A DNA stretch of 64,000 nt from Spirochaetales bacterium (GTDB lineage Bacteria; Spirochaetota; Spirochaetia; Treponematales; Treponemataceae): contig JAQXNX010000010.1 of NCBI GenBank assembly GCA_029098225.1, forward strand, positions 124,001 through 188,000. The letters are read 5' to 3'. Of the stretch, positions 26,041 through 35,401 are shown piece by piece. The notes under the pieces are model-generated. The model made no database searches. It was not told the origin of the DNA and was given only the letters and a program-made list of their open reading frames with translations. The first letter of the stretch is position 1; each line of letters starts with the position of its first letter. A program made the position numbers and the translations under genes.

Positions 26041-26541
26041 ATGGATAAAGAAATATTGATAGCAATGCGTAAGGCCGTAAAAAAGAATGATTTAGTAACT
26101 GTAAAACAATTACTTGAACATAATAAAGAATTATTGAATTATGAAACTCCATTTGGTACTTTTCTTCATGATGCTGCTCTATTTGGAATTTATGATATGG
26201 CCAAATATTTAATAAGTTGTGGTATTGATATTAACAAGAGAGCAGGTACATTAGATATACCTCCAGTTACATGCGCTGCTTCAAATGGATATTTAGATAT
26301 TGTAAAACTTTTATACGATAATGGTGCAACTTTTGATGTAAGCACCCCGGAAGGAAATCCTTTGTTTGCAGCTATTCCAAATAATCACTTTGAAGTTGCA
26401 AAATTCCTTATAGACCACGGCATAGACATTACAGCAAAATATTACATTGGTAAAATTAAACACTGTGATGCCATGGAATACGCAAGGCAATGGGGCAGTA
26501 CAGAAATATATGAATATTTAAAAGCAAAAATTGAAAAATAA
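26041..26541 (+). CDS. Ankyrin-repeat protein
   Basis: 166 residues made of about four ankyrin repeats, visible as TPFGTFLHDAALFGIYDMAKYL, PPVTCAASNGYLDIVKLLYD and EGNPLFAAIPNNHFEVAKFL with the usual 33-residue spacing. No signal peptide. Ankyrin proteins are general protein binders and are often found as immunity proteins next to polymorphic toxins, which fits its position at the end of the island. GGAG precedes the ATG. Confidence 0.8.
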   Translation: MDKEILIAMRKAVKKNDLVTVKQLLEHNKELLNYETPFGTFLHDAALFGIYDMAKYLISCGIDINKRAGTLDIPPVTCAASNGYLDIVKLLYDNGATFDVSTPEGNPLFAAIPNNHFEVAKFLIDHGIDITAKYYIGKIKHCDAMEYARQWGSTEIYEYLKAKIEK

Positions 26542-26549
26542 TACAGGGC

Positions 26550-27314
26550 CTAAATGTAACTTACAAGTTCTTTACAAAGCGTAACCAGATTATATCTTAT
26601 TCCTTTACGTTTATTCCATGAACGGGTATTCCATTCTTCCTGAGAAACATCATCGCCTCCGTAAATGATTGCACCATAATCAAAATTACGGAACTGTGCA
26701 ACTGCTATACATCCAGCCTGCTCCATTTCTACAATCTTTGCACCTTCTGCTTTTCGCTGTTCAACTAGTGCCTTTGTTTCGCGGAACATTGCATCTGTTG
26801 TCCAGGTTATTCCAGTAAGATAAGAAATTTTATGTTCTTCAAGATAATCAGAAATTTTCTTTGTAATATTTTTATCTGTATAAATATAGCGTGATGGTTT
26901 TATATATCGATAAGAAAAGCCTTCATCGCGAATTGCACCTTCCACAACAAGCAAAGTTCCTACTTTAATATTTTTATCGAGTACACCACCACCACCACAG
27001 AATATAACTTTTTTGACTCCGCAGGCAGCAAAAAACTCAAGATTGCCCGCACAAGCAGGACATCCAACATAACCAAGAGTAATCAGAATATCCGGCTGAT
27101 CTTTAAAACGGTAAACCTCAACAGGATTTTCTCCTTCAATTAAACGTTCCAGCTCCAGCTGATTATTTTCCTTTAATTCGTTCATAACTTCGGGAAAAAA
27201 AGTAATAATCATTTTATCTGAAGAAAAAGGTTCCAGATTCCATTTGAATGGAGAAACTACTGCGTCTAAATCGTCATCAAATTCTAAAACAGGATATTCG
27301 TTTTTTGTTATCAT
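26550..27314 (-). CDS. Nucleoside phosphorylase family protein
   Basis: Probably cleaves a nucleoside with phosphate in purine or pyrimidine salvage. The 254-residue protein has ILITLGYVGCPACAGNLEFF, the FCGGGGVLDKNIKVGTLLVV region and the nucleoside-pocket stretch AKIVEMEQAGCIAVAQF characteristic of the PNP/UDP phosphorylase superfamily, with the Glu-Met-Glu signature. Closest in type to uridine-phosphorylase-like proteins; substrate uncertain. An upstream ATG at 27389 would add 25 residues that look like non-coding translation. Confidence 0.8.
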   Translation of the reverse strand: MITKNEYPVLEFDDDLDAVVSPFKWNLEPFSSDKMIITFFPEVMNELKENNQLELERLIEGENPVEVYRFKDQPDILITLGYVGCPACAGNLEFFAACGVKKVIFCGGGGVLDKNIKVGTLLVVEGAIRDEGFSYRYIKPSRYIYTDKNITKKISDYLEEHKISYLTGITWTTDAMFRETKALVEQRKAEGAKIVEMEQAGCIAVAQFRNFDYGAIIYGGDDVSQEEWNTRSWNKRKGIRYNLVTLCKELVSYI

Positions 27315-27452
27315 ATTTGCAAAGATAACATTAATTTTATTAAAAATCCACCTTTGCAAGAAATTGCCCAAAAAAAATGTATTCCGCAAAAATCTGCGGA
27401 ATACATTATCCCTTAATATAATAATTGATGTTTGGAAATTTATTTTGAATAA

Positions 27453-28838
27453 TTAAAATTCATTTCCAGGAAATCGTGGAATCATATCTGTTGCTTTTTT
27501 GATTTCTTCATCTGTTGGAATATAATCTCCCATTTTTCCATCATTAAAAGCCTGGTAAGCGTACATGTCAAAATAGCCTGTTCCTGTTAATCCAAAAACA
27601 ATATTCTTTTCTTCGCCGGTTTCTTTACACTTCATAGCTTCATCAATTGCAACGCGGATTGCATGGCTGCTTTCTGGCGCTGGCAAAATACCTTCTATGC
27701 GGGCAAAATCTTCTGCAGCCTGAAAAACAGAAGTCTGTTCAACAGAACGAGCTTCCATCAATCCCTGATCATAAAGTTCACTTACAATGCTGCTCATTCC
27801 ATGATAGCGCAATCCACCTGCATGACTTGCAGAAGGCATAAAACCGCTTCCTAATGTATACATTTTCTGCAAAGGACAAACCTTTCCGGTATCGCAGTAA
27901 TCATAAGCATAAACACCACGTGTTAAACTTGGACAGCTTGCAGGTTCAACAGCTATTATTTTATAATCAGCTTCTCCACGGAGCATTTCGCCTGCAAATG
28001 GAGAAATTAATCCTCCAAGATTACTTCCGCCACCTGCACAACCAATAATAATATCTGCCTTAACTCCATATTTATCTAAGGCTGCTTTTGTTTCAAGGCC
28101 AATAACACTTTGATGCAGCAATACCTGATTCAAAACAGAACCAAGCACATAACGATAGCCTTCGTGAGTAGTTGCATGTTCAACAGCTTCTGAAATTGCG
28201 CATCCAAGTGAACCGGTAGTTCCCGGGAACTCAGCATTAATTCGTCTTCCCACTTCTGTATCCATAGAAGGAGAAGGTGTTACATTAGCTCCATAAGTAC
28301 GGATTACCTCGCGGCGGAATGGCTTTTGCTCATATGAACATTTTACCATATAAACAATGCAGTCAAGTCCAAAATATGAACTTGCCATAGAAAGAGCTGT
28401 TCCCCATTGTCCTGCACCAGTTTCGGTTGTTACGCCCTTAAGCCCCTGTTTTTTTGCATAATAAGCCTGAGCAATTGCAGAATTTAATTTATGACTTCCT
28501 GATGTATTGTTTCCTTCAAATTTATAATAAATATGTGCCGGTGTTCCAAGCTTTTTTTCAAGACAGTAAGCACGAACAAGTGGTGCCGGGCGATACATTT
28601 TGTAGAAGTTTCTGATTTCTTCCGGAATTTCAATAAATGCATCTGTTTCATTTAGCTCTTGTGCAACCAGCTCTTTACAAAAAACCTTTTCAAGTTCTTC
28701 TGCAGTACATGGCTTATGTGTCTGAGGATTCAAAAGAGGTGCCGGCTTTTTTTTCATATCTGCGCGAACATTATACCAGGCCTTTGGCATTTCTGATTCT
28801 TCAAGATAAATTTTGTAAGGAATTTCTTTAGTTGACAT
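27453..28838 (-). CDS. trpB: TrpB2-type tryptophan synthase beta chain
   Basis: Pyridoxal-phosphate enzyme condensing indole with serine to tryptophan. The 461-residue length and N-terminal extension (IPYKIYLEESEMPKAWYN) mark the TrpB2 subfamily rather than TrpB1. The PLP lysine lies in NNTSGSHKLNSAIAQAYYAK, and the phosphate-binding loop is CAGGGSNLGGL. No trpA or other trp gene is near, typical of TrpB2, which may salvage indole. In this organism the indole could relate to aromatic amino acid fermentation, but that is inference. Confidence 0.9.
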   Translation of the reverse strand: MSTKEIPYKIYLEESEMPKAWYNVRADMKKKPAPLLNPQTHKPCTAEELEKVFCKELVAQELNETDAFIEIPEEIRNFYKMYRPAPLVRAYCLEKKLGTPAHIYYKFEGNNTSGSHKLNSAIAQAYYAKKQGLKGVTTETGAGQWGTALSMASSYFGLDCIVYMVKCSYEQKPFRREVIRTYGANVTPSPSMDTEVGRRINAEFPGTTGSLGCAISEAVEHATTHEGYRYVLGSVLNQVLLHQSVIGLETKAALDKYGVKADIIIGCAGGGSNLGGLISPFAGEMLRGEADYKIIAVEPASCPSLTRGVYAYDYCDTGKVCPLQKMYTLGSGFMPSASHAGGLRYHGMSSIVSELYDQGLMEARSVEQTSVFQAAEDFARIEGILPAPESSHAIRVAIDEAMKCKETGEEKNIVFGLTGTGYFDMYAYQAFNDGKMGDYIPTDEEIKKATDMIPRFPGNEF

Positions 28839-28898
28839 TTTTTAGCCTCCCAATAGACTCCAAGGCAATGTTAGCTTATGGAGGAGTTTTTCTTTATA

Positions 28899-30356
28899 TT
28901 ATAATTTTTCCAGCCTGCAATCTGTTGTAAATATCATGCAATTTGGATCTTTTTTAGTACAGGGCTTCCATTCAGGAAGTATTTCTTCTTCTTCCTTCTG
29001 GCGTAAAATGAATTCTTCTTTATGAGGAATATATTTTATTCCGGAAGATTTTGCAAGACCAGATTTAGATCCATCATCATTAGGATTTCCTGTTTTAATA
29101 AAATTGCACATATAGTTACACATTTTTCTTGCCATATCATAATGAACACCTGTAAAAGGACGCCAGCATTTAGCAAGAGTTTCAAAGAAAAACCATAAAT
29201 CTACAGAATGGAATTTTCCAGGATTATCCCATCCAGGAATAGGAACATCAAATTTATAAACATAATTTATGTTTTTTAACCCCTTTTTTTCTTCAATTTC
29301 CAGAAGTCTTTCAATTCCAAGTTTTATAGTATTCTGAAGTGTTTCTTTATTTTCAGGTGTTGCAGAATCCAGAAATTCATCTGTAGTATAACCACAAAAA
29401 ATTGGAGGAAGCTCCAGATTTTCTTTTTCCAGCATATCATAGATATCACCTTTTATAAAAAGATTTTCATAAACAGGAAGAAACATTTGAATAGATTTTC
29501 CATAGCCTCCCCACTCAGACCATTTTTTCCAGAGAAAATCTGAAGAAAGTTTTCTTGCTTCTTTTAAGGTTTTTACACCACAGAATTCAAAAAATTCCTT
29601 TCCAATATTTTCTGCGTCTTCAACAGTATATTTTGGAAACATCTTTCTATATGGATTATAAAAAAGTCCGCTTTCTATAACCGCACGCTTAAAATATTTT
29701 CTGCTTTCTGAATTACATAGCTGAAAGAGCACACTTCCTCCTCCAGCAGATTGTCCGCCAATTGTAATGTTTTCGCAATCTCCGCCAAATGCATTTATAT
29801 TTTTATAAACCCATTTTAAGGCAAACTGCTGATCCAATAACCCGAAATTTGCAGGAGCTTCTGGATGTTCTTTAGTAATTTCCTTATGCCCTATAAATCC
29901 AAAAAGATTAACTCTATAATTAATTGTTACTACTACAATTCCGCGTCTTGCAATACGTTCCCCGTCAAATTCCATTTCTGCAGAATTTCCATTTTGCCAG
30001 CCTCCTCCAAAAATCCAGAAGTATACAGGCAGTTTTTCATCTGCATTTTTTGCCGGAGTCCATACATTTAAATAAAGACAGTCTTCGCTCATAGGAAGTT
30101 CAGTATCTACACACCATTCTTTCCCGTATAAATCTTCATCTGGAGGATTAGGAATTGCAGCTGGCTGAATTGGTACAGCAGAAAATTCATAACACTTTCT
30201 TACGCCTTTCCATTTTTTTGCAGGCTGAGGAGCTGTCCAGCGTAAATTATTAACAGGAGGCTCCGCAAAAGGAATTCCTTTAAAAACTGTAATTCGAGGA
30301 TCTGCAGCCTGAATGCCTTTTAAAAATCCTTCTTCTACTTTAACTTCTCTTAGCAT
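28899..30356 (-). CDS. Type-B carboxylesterase
   Basis: 485-residue alpha/beta hydrolase. VFKGIPFAEPPVNNLRW, SEDCLYLNVWTP, the oxyanion region FGGGWQNG and the nucleophile elbow GGQSAGGGS are all present, with a likely catalytic His in GVHYDMARK near 400. No signal peptide, so cytoplasmic. It lies downstream of the sugar ABC transporter genes on the same strand, but a terminator separates it from them. It may remove ester groups from imported oligosaccharides. Confidence 0.85.
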   Translation of the reverse strand: MLREVKVEEGFLKGIQAADPRITVFKGIPFAEPPVNNLRWTAPQPAKKWKGVRKCYEFSAVPIQPAAIPNPPDEDLYGKEWCVDTELPMSEDCLYLNVWTPAKNADEKLPVYFWIFGGGWQNGNSAEMEFDGERIARRGIVVVTINYRVNLFGFIGHKEITKEHPEAPANFGLLDQQFALKWVYKNINAFGGDCENITIGGQSAGGGSVLFQLCNSESRKYFKRAVIESGLFYNPYRKMFPKYTVEDAENIGKEFFEFCGVKTLKEARKLSSDFLWKKWSEWGGYGKSIQMFLPVYENLFIKGDIYDMLEKENLELPPIFCGYTTDEFLDSATPENKETLQNTIKLGIERLLEIEEKKGLKNINYVYKFDVPIPGWDNPGKFHSVDLWFFFETLAKCWRPFTGVHYDMARKMCNYMCNFIKTGNPNDDGSKSGLAKSSGIKYIPHKEEFILRQKEEEEILPEWKPCTKKDPNCMIFTTDCRLEKL

Positions 30357-30372
30357 AAATTATCTCCATTTT

Positions 30373-30417
30373 TGTAAAAAAAAACTGCGTCAGAGGAGGA
30401 GTATTTTTGACGCAGTT
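30373..30417 (-). terminator. Rho-independent terminator of the sugar transporter genes
   Basis: AACTGCGTCA pairs with TGACGCAGTT around a 15-base loop. On the minus strand it is followed by nine T. It lies between the permease stop and the carboxylesterase start. Confidence 0.85.
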
Positions 30418-30471
30418 AAATAATTTTAAATTTTTGCACTAAGTACTTTTTGCGAAGCAAAAATGCGCAGC

Positions 30472-30500
30472 TTAAACAATGGCAAAATGCCATTGTTTAA
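30472..30500 (-). other. Perfect 13-bp stem-loop directly after the permease stop
   Basis: TTAAACAATGGCA is followed by a three-base loop and its perfect complement, starting three bases beyond the stop codon. A second small stem TTTTTGC/GCAAAAA lies at about 30450. Together with the terminator they form a three-hairpin tail that may protect the message 3' end. Confidence 0.6.
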
Positions 30501-30503
30501 GTA

Positions 30504-31442
30504 TTATTCCTTAACACCACCAATTGTCATACCAACAACGAAGTATTTCTGAACTAATGGATATACTACGAGAATTGGTAATGTAGCAATAACTGTAATT
30601 GCCGAACGAGTACTGATTGGTGTTACAGATGCTCTTGAAGAACCAGAAGCCGCTGCAACTGCCATAGAGTTTGCATCAGCCGCATTTGCACTTTGGTTCT
30701 GACTCGCCTGAAGAATAGACATCAATACATACTGTAAAGAATGAAGTTTAGGCTTATCTGAACAATACAAATATGTATCAAACCAGCTGTTCCATGCGTT
30801 TACTGCAGTAAATAACGAAACCATAGCAATTGAAGGAACAATAAGAGGCCAGATAATCTGAACAAAGATTCTGAACTCATTTGCACCGTCAATACGTGCT
30901 GATTCAACAAAGCTGTCTGGCAGACCGTTGATGTAAGTTCTTACAAGAATGAAGTTGAATACATCTACAAGACAAGGAACAATGTAAACAGCATACTTTC
31001 CAAGAAGGTGAAGCTTTTTGATAAGCATATATCCCGGAATAAGACCGGCATTTACATACATAGAAATAACCAGAAGTGTTGTTAATGGCTTTTTAAGCAC
31101 AAATTCTTTTCTACTTAATGCATAAGCCAAAGTTGTTGTACAGAATACACTCAAAACTGTTTGCAAAACTGTTCTCGTTACAGAAATTAAACCTGCATGA
31201 ACAATTCTATCGGTTTTAAAAAGGTTCTGATAATTTCGCCATGTAAACTGTCTAGGGAATAATTTGATTCCACCTTTTAATGCATCAAGTCCTTCATTTA
31301 ATGAGATAGCAATTGTATTCCAGAATGGATAAACAGTTACTACAACTACAAAAGCAAGAGTTATATAAATAATTGCATCAAAAATTATATTACCAATTGT
31401 TGTACGTCTTTTTAATGCTAAAGGATCATTATTCTTTATCAT
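30504..31442 (-). CDS. Carbohydrate ABC transporter permease (LplC/YtcP type)
   Basis: 312 residues with six transmembrane segments and the binding-protein-dependent permease loop (ESARIDGANEFRIFVQIIWPLIVP, near 190-213) that contacts the ATPase. It pairs with the permease upstream, whose gene overlaps it by four bases (ATGA). No ATPase gene is present locally, which is common for this CUT1 subfamily because one shared MsmK-type ATPase serves several transporters. Confidence 0.92.
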   Translation of the reverse strand: MIKNNDPLALKRRTTIGNIIFDAIIYITLAFVVVVTVYPFWNTIAISLNEGLDALKGGIKLFPRQFTWRNYQNLFKTDRIVHAGLISVTRTVLQTVLSVFCTTTLAYALSRKEFVLKKPLTTLLVISMYVNAGLIPGYMLIKKLHLLGKYAVYIVPCLVDVFNFILVRTYINGLPDSFVESARIDGANEFRIFVQIIWPLIVPSIAMVSLFTAVNAWNSWFDTYLYCSDKPKLHSLQYVLMSILQASQNQSANAADANSMAVAAASGSSRASVTPISTRSAITVIATLPILVVYPLVQKYFVVGMTIGGVKE

Positions 31443-32419
31443 ATCAATCGCTCCTCACCGCTCTTCTTAGCTATTGAGTTAGCCAGGAGAAGAAGAAGTA
31501 TGTTAACTGCATTTTTGAAAATACCTGCGGCAGTTGCAAGTCCGTAGCGAGAAAGCTTAAATCCGTATTTTAATACATAAATATCAATAATTTCTGCTAC
31601 ATCCTGAACCAAACCATTTTGTAATAAATATGGCATTTCAAAGCCAACATCAAGAATATGTCCGGCAGACATAATCATCATAATAATTATTGTAGGTTTA
31701 ATTCCTGGTAATGTAATGTGCCAGATTTTGCGGAGACGTCCACAACCATCGATCTGTGCAGCTTCATATAGACATGGGTCAATGGCGGTCATTGCTCCAA
31801 GATATACGATTGTGTTCCAACCAACTTCCTTCCATACATAAGTCCAACCAATGATATGCCAGAAGTAATTTGGCTTAGCCAGGAATTGAATTGGTTCATC
31901 TATAATTTTTAAACCTAATAATATACTATTTAATATACCAGTTTTATCTCCAACAAGTACGTTAGCAACAAGTCCTGTTACAATTACCCATGAAAGAAAG
32001 TGTGGAAGATAAGAAACTGTCTGAACGAATCTTTTAATACCTATATAGCGTACTTCGTTCATAAATACAGCAAGCAAAATTGCAGTTATATAACCTAATG
32101 CTGTACTTATAAGGCTCATGCCTACAGTATTTCGTAATGATAAAAGAAATTCTTTTTCTGTAAAAAGTTGAACAAACCATTTTACACCGACCCAGGTCTG
32201 ATCTGAAAAAGTCTTATATGGCTTATAATCCTGAAAAGCCATTGTCCATCCCCAAAGAGGAATATATCTGAACAGAATAATGTAAAGAACAAAAGGAAGA
32301 GACATAAGAATAAGCATTTTCTGCTTTCCTAAAATCTTCCATTTGCGTTTTCTATTAATATTAATAAGTTCTGTTTTAGCCAAATCCTTTGCAGAACCTG
32401 AATCTTTTTTAGATTTCAT
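31439..32419 (-). CDS. Carbohydrate ABC transporter permease (LplB type)
   Basis: 326 residues, six transmembrane segments, with the EAA loop YEAAQIDGCGRLRKIWHITLPG. The N-terminal cytoplasmic segment is lysine-rich. A GTG at 32428 would add three residues; the ATG at 32419 with GGGTG before it is preferred. Middle gene of the binding protein-permease-permease set. Confidence 0.92.
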   Translation of the reverse strand: MKSKKDSGSAKDLAKTELININRKRKWKILGKQKMLILMSLPFVLYIILFRYIPLWGWTMAFQDYKPYKTFSDQTWVGVKWFVQLFTEKEFLLSLRNTVGMSLISTALGYITAILLAVFMNEVRYIGIKRFVQTVSYLPHFLSWVIVTGLVANVLVGDKTGILNSILLGLKIIDEPIQFLAKPNYFWHIIGWTYVWKEVGWNTIVYLGAMTAIDPCLYEAAQIDGCGRLRKIWHITLPGIKPTIIIMMIMSAGHILDVGFEMPYLLQNGLVQDVAEIIDIYVLKYGFKLSRYGLATAAGIFKNAVNILLLLLANSIAKKSGEERLI

Positions 32420-32444
32420 AAAAAACACCCATTAAAAATGATAT

Positions 32445-32476
32445 AAAAAAAGTCCACGAAAACGTGGACTTTTTTA
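32445..32476. terminator. Hairpin between binding-protein and permease genes
   Basis: AAAAAAGTCCACG / CGTGGACTTTTTT with a four-base loop, flanked by A and T runs so it can act in both directions. Sitting just after the binding-protein gene, it probably causes partial termination and higher output of the binding protein than of the permeases. Confidence 0.75.
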
Positions 32477-32544
32477 GACGGGAGAACACATATATGTATT
32501 TTCCCGTCAACTATTAAGACTTAACAAAAATTGTCAAATCCTAA

Positions 32545-34284
32545 TTAGTCCTGGAAACCACCAAATGCTTCTACACGGTGATCAAGCTGCTGCTGCATGA
32601 ACTTGTTGTATACATCTGTAAGTGGCTTCATCAAAGCAACGTATTCATCCCAAGTCTTGTCGAAGTCAGCTGGTTTTCCCATGATCATCTGTGGGAGGTA
32701 TTTTCTCTGGATTGTTTCGAAGCCGTTCATAGCAACTGCTGCTTCTTCTTCAAATCCACCATTTTCTGCAGATGGGTTACACTGCCACATTGGATACCAT
32801 CCAGCGTTAGGTCTTTCACAACCTGCACCTACGAATTCAGCATATGAACCTACACCATAAGCTGCCCAGAGATCAAGGTCAACCTGCTTCTGGCTCAAAG
32901 CGTATTCCCAATCAAGGTCGTCCATAGAACGTGTATATCCGCTAGGGAGTTTTCCTTCAAGCTTTGGAGCTTCTTCTCTCCAGAGAAGAGCATAGTGATT
33001 CTGGTTGTAATCAGGATCTTTCTGCTGGTCGCGCATAGCCTGTGTACGGTATGCAGCACCCTTTTCACCAGTCTTTGAACCATCTGTATCGATGAGGTAA
33101 TCTTCACCTTCGAATCCCCAGTAGAGAATTTTCTGGTTTTCTTCTTCAATCATCTTATCCATGAACTGAAGAATCTTGATTGCCTTGTCTTCTGGACACT
33201 TTACAGTGATACCATAACCTCTCTGGAGGTTAGGAAGAGACTGGTCGCGGTACCAAGGTTTAATTGATTCATCAAATGTTACAGGAAGTGGAGCATATGT
33301 TCTTTCATCTTTTCCAGCTGCCCAGAGTGCGTTTTCTGCGTTATCACCCATGAACTGCCATCCCTGGATGAAGAATCCAAGTACACGACCCTGTGAAATC
33401 TTAGCATAATACTGGTCACGGTTATCTGTGAATGATGCAGGATCGATCAAGCCGCGCTGGAAATATCCGTTAGCAAGCTTGAACCATCTCTTAGCATTTG
33501 CATCTGAAAAGTTGTCTGTATAAACATATTTACCGTTTTCGAGAGTAACGTGTCCGTTTCCATCGTTTGGATATCCTGCCAGGAAGTTAGGTGGGTTCCA
33601 AAGGTCAAATGCTTCCCAGTCAGCTGTAATGATATTGAATGGAATTGTTGGCATTCCGTCGATTGTTGGATATTTCTTATAGTAAGCTTCAATAAGGTCG
33701 AAGTACTGATCAATTGTCTTTACTTCTGGATAGCCGAATTCCTTAAGAACTGCTTTCTGAATCCACCAGCCGTTCTGGTTGTAATATGTATCAGATGGAG
33801 TTCCATCATATACACCGTAGTTAGGAAGTGAGTAGATGTGCTCTTTTACGATGTTTCCGTTAGCATCTTTTTCAGAGTCTGCATCAATCATCTTCTTCCA
33901 AGCTGAAGAATAATGCTTCATCAGGTTTGGAGTGTATTTTTCCAAAAGTGGCTTAAGGTCGCGGAGACATCCGGCACCCTGGAACTTCTCTGAGTCTACT
34001 TCTACGAGATCTGGAAGGTCTCCAGAAGAAATAAGCAAACCGATTTTCTGGTCTTTGTCGCCTACAAGAATATCCCAAGAGAATGTTACTCCAAAATTCT
34101 CTTCAATCCATTTGTAGGTTTTGTTATCAGCAGTTGGCAATTCTCTCTGCTGAATTGTAAAGATAGAGATGTTTAATTTGTCTCCCTTGCCTTTACCAGT
34201 AGAAGATCCGGAATTTCCACCACATCCTACTAAACTTAATGCTAGAACAGCTGTAGCTGCTAGTGCTAACATTACTTTTTTCAT
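32545..34284 (-). CDS. Extracellular solute-binding lipoprotein (LplA type)
   Basis: 579 residues with a lipoprotein signal (LALSLVGC, modified Cys at 21) followed by a glycine/serine linker. It has the large CUT1 binding-protein fold of the LplA/YtcQ group, whose members bind complex oligosaccharides. A strong AAGGAGG site precedes the ATG. First gene of the transporter cluster, divergent from the AraC regulator at 34486, so the regulator probably controls it. Confidence 0.9.
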   Translation of the reverse strand: MKKVMLALAATAVLALSLVGCGGNSGSSTGKGKGDKLNISIFTIQQRELPTADNKTYKWIEENFGVTFSWDILVGDKDQKIGLLISSGDLPDLVEVDSEKFQGAGCLRDLKPLLEKYTPNLMKHYSSAWKKMIDADSEKDANGNIVKEHIYSLPNYGVYDGTPSDTYYNQNGWWIQKAVLKEFGYPEVKTIDQYFDLIEAYYKKYPTIDGMPTIPFNIITADWEAFDLWNPPNFLAGYPNDGNGHVTLENGKYVYTDNFSDANAKRWFKLANGYFQRGLIDPASFTDNRDQYYAKISQGRVLGFFIQGWQFMGDNAENALWAAGKDERTYAPLPVTFDESIKPWYRDQSLPNLQRGYGITVKCPEDKAIKILQFMDKMIEEENQKILYWGFEGEDYLIDTDGSKTGEKGAAYRTQAMRDQQKDPDYNQNHYALLWREEAPKLEGKLPSGYTRSMDDLDWEYALSQKQVDLDLWAAYGVGSYAEFVGAGCERPNAGWYPMWQCNPSAENGGFEEEAAVAMNGFETIQRKYLPQMIMGKPADFDKTWDEYVALMKPLTDVYNKFMQQQLDHRVEAFGGFQD

Positions 34285-34447
34285 AAAAGTCCTCCTTTTT
34301 ATGACTTTATTTTTTTACAATTTTAACTCACTTTCCCATTATTCAAAATAAGAGAAAACCACTAATAAACTAGTTTTTTTGTAAAACGTTTAACATAATA
34401 ATAAGTTCAGTTTTAAAAGAAATAAACATTTATATTTGCATAAAATT

Positions 34448-34485
34448 TATACAAAATTGCTATTTTTATGATATAATACAAGCAA
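34448..34485 (+). promoter_or_regulatory. Promoter of the AraC-type regulator, near-leaderless
   Basis: TATAAT at 34472-34477 with a weak -35-like TATACA 18 bases upstream. Transcription would begin one to three bases before the ATG at 34486, and no ribosome site is present. The 200-bp divergent region also holds the transporter promoter on the other strand. Confidence 0.45.
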
Positions 34486-35388
34486 ATGACCAATGAAAAT
34501 ACAAAAAAACATGAATTTGAGTTTCCTGTAGGGGTTTTTTCTCAGAAAATTTACCTTTCCAAGCCTCATCATCACGTTGAATACGAAATTTTCTGGCTTG
34601 ATGACGGCGAAGCCGATTTTTACATTGAAGACACCTGTCATATTGTTCATAAGGGCGACATTCTTTTTCTTGAACCAGATACCGTTCATTATGTTACAAA
34701 CAGGGAAGGCTCTGATTATCATTATTATGCATTCTGTTTTGACATTTCTCTGATTGGCGACAAAAAAGATATTTGCAGAAAAACTTTTGAACGTGTACGT
34801 ATTCATCGTTTTATTAATTTATCTGAGGAACTTTGTAATAAAATAAAAAAATATGTTGAATTTAAAAAACAAAATTCCTTTGCATGTAATTTCCATATCA
34901 AATCTCTTATAATGGAAATAATTTCTTATCTCTTACAGACAAATCAATATGCGCTGATTACTCCTTTTGAAGAATCAAACGATCACAGTATTTTTGCAAT
35001 TGATGTTGCCATTGAATACATAAAAAATCATTATCCGGAAAATATAAGCCTTGATGATATCCTTGAGTCTGTAGATTACAGTAAAAGTCATTTCTGCAGG
35101 CTGTTCAAAGAAAAAACCGGGCTAAGCATTATTGAATATATAAATAAATTCCGGGTTGAAAAAGCGTGTCTGGATCTTATTTACACTAACAAAAATATTA
35201 CAGAAATTGCAACTGAAAACGGCTTTAATAATATCCAGTATTTTTCGCGGACTTTTAAGGAATTTATGAATTGTACACCTAAGCAGTATCAGAAAAGCCA
35301 GACAGGAAAATTTGAAACTAACAAATATCTGCCAGATAATTCCGCACAGACAATTATTGCATCTACAATTCCGAATTCAATTATGTAA
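34486..35388 (+). CDS. AraC-family transcriptional regulator
   Basis: 300 residues. The N-terminal cupin-like sensor has PHHHVEYEIFWLDDGEADFY and HKGDILFLEPDTVHYV. The C-terminal AraC domain has two helix-turn-helix units: SLDDILESVDYSKSHFCRLF, and ITEIATENGFNNIQYFSRTF ending in the PKQYQK signature. It likely senses a sugar and activates the divergent transporter and perhaps the GH43/esterase genes. Confidence 0.9.
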   Translation: MTNENTKKHEFEFPVGVFSQKIYLSKPHHHVEYEIFWLDDGEADFYIEDTCHIVHKGDILFLEPDTVHYVTNREGSDYHYYAFCFDISLIGDKKDICRKTFERVRIHRFINLSEELCNKIKKYVEFKKQNSFACNFHIKSLIMEIISYLLQTNQYALITPFEESNDHSIFAIDVAIEYIKNHYPENISLDDILESVDYSKSHFCRLFKEKTGLSIIEYINKFRVEKACLDLIYTNKNITEIATENGFNNIQYFSRTFKEFMNCTPKQYQKSQTGKFETNKYLPDNSAQTIIASTIPNSIM

Positions 35389-35401
35389 GCAGGCCTGCAA
35401 A

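Noticed and set aside
23335..26541. Possible prophage or integrative element
   Set aside because: No integrase, terminase, portal or relaxase and no att-like direct repeats or tRNA gene at the borders were seen.
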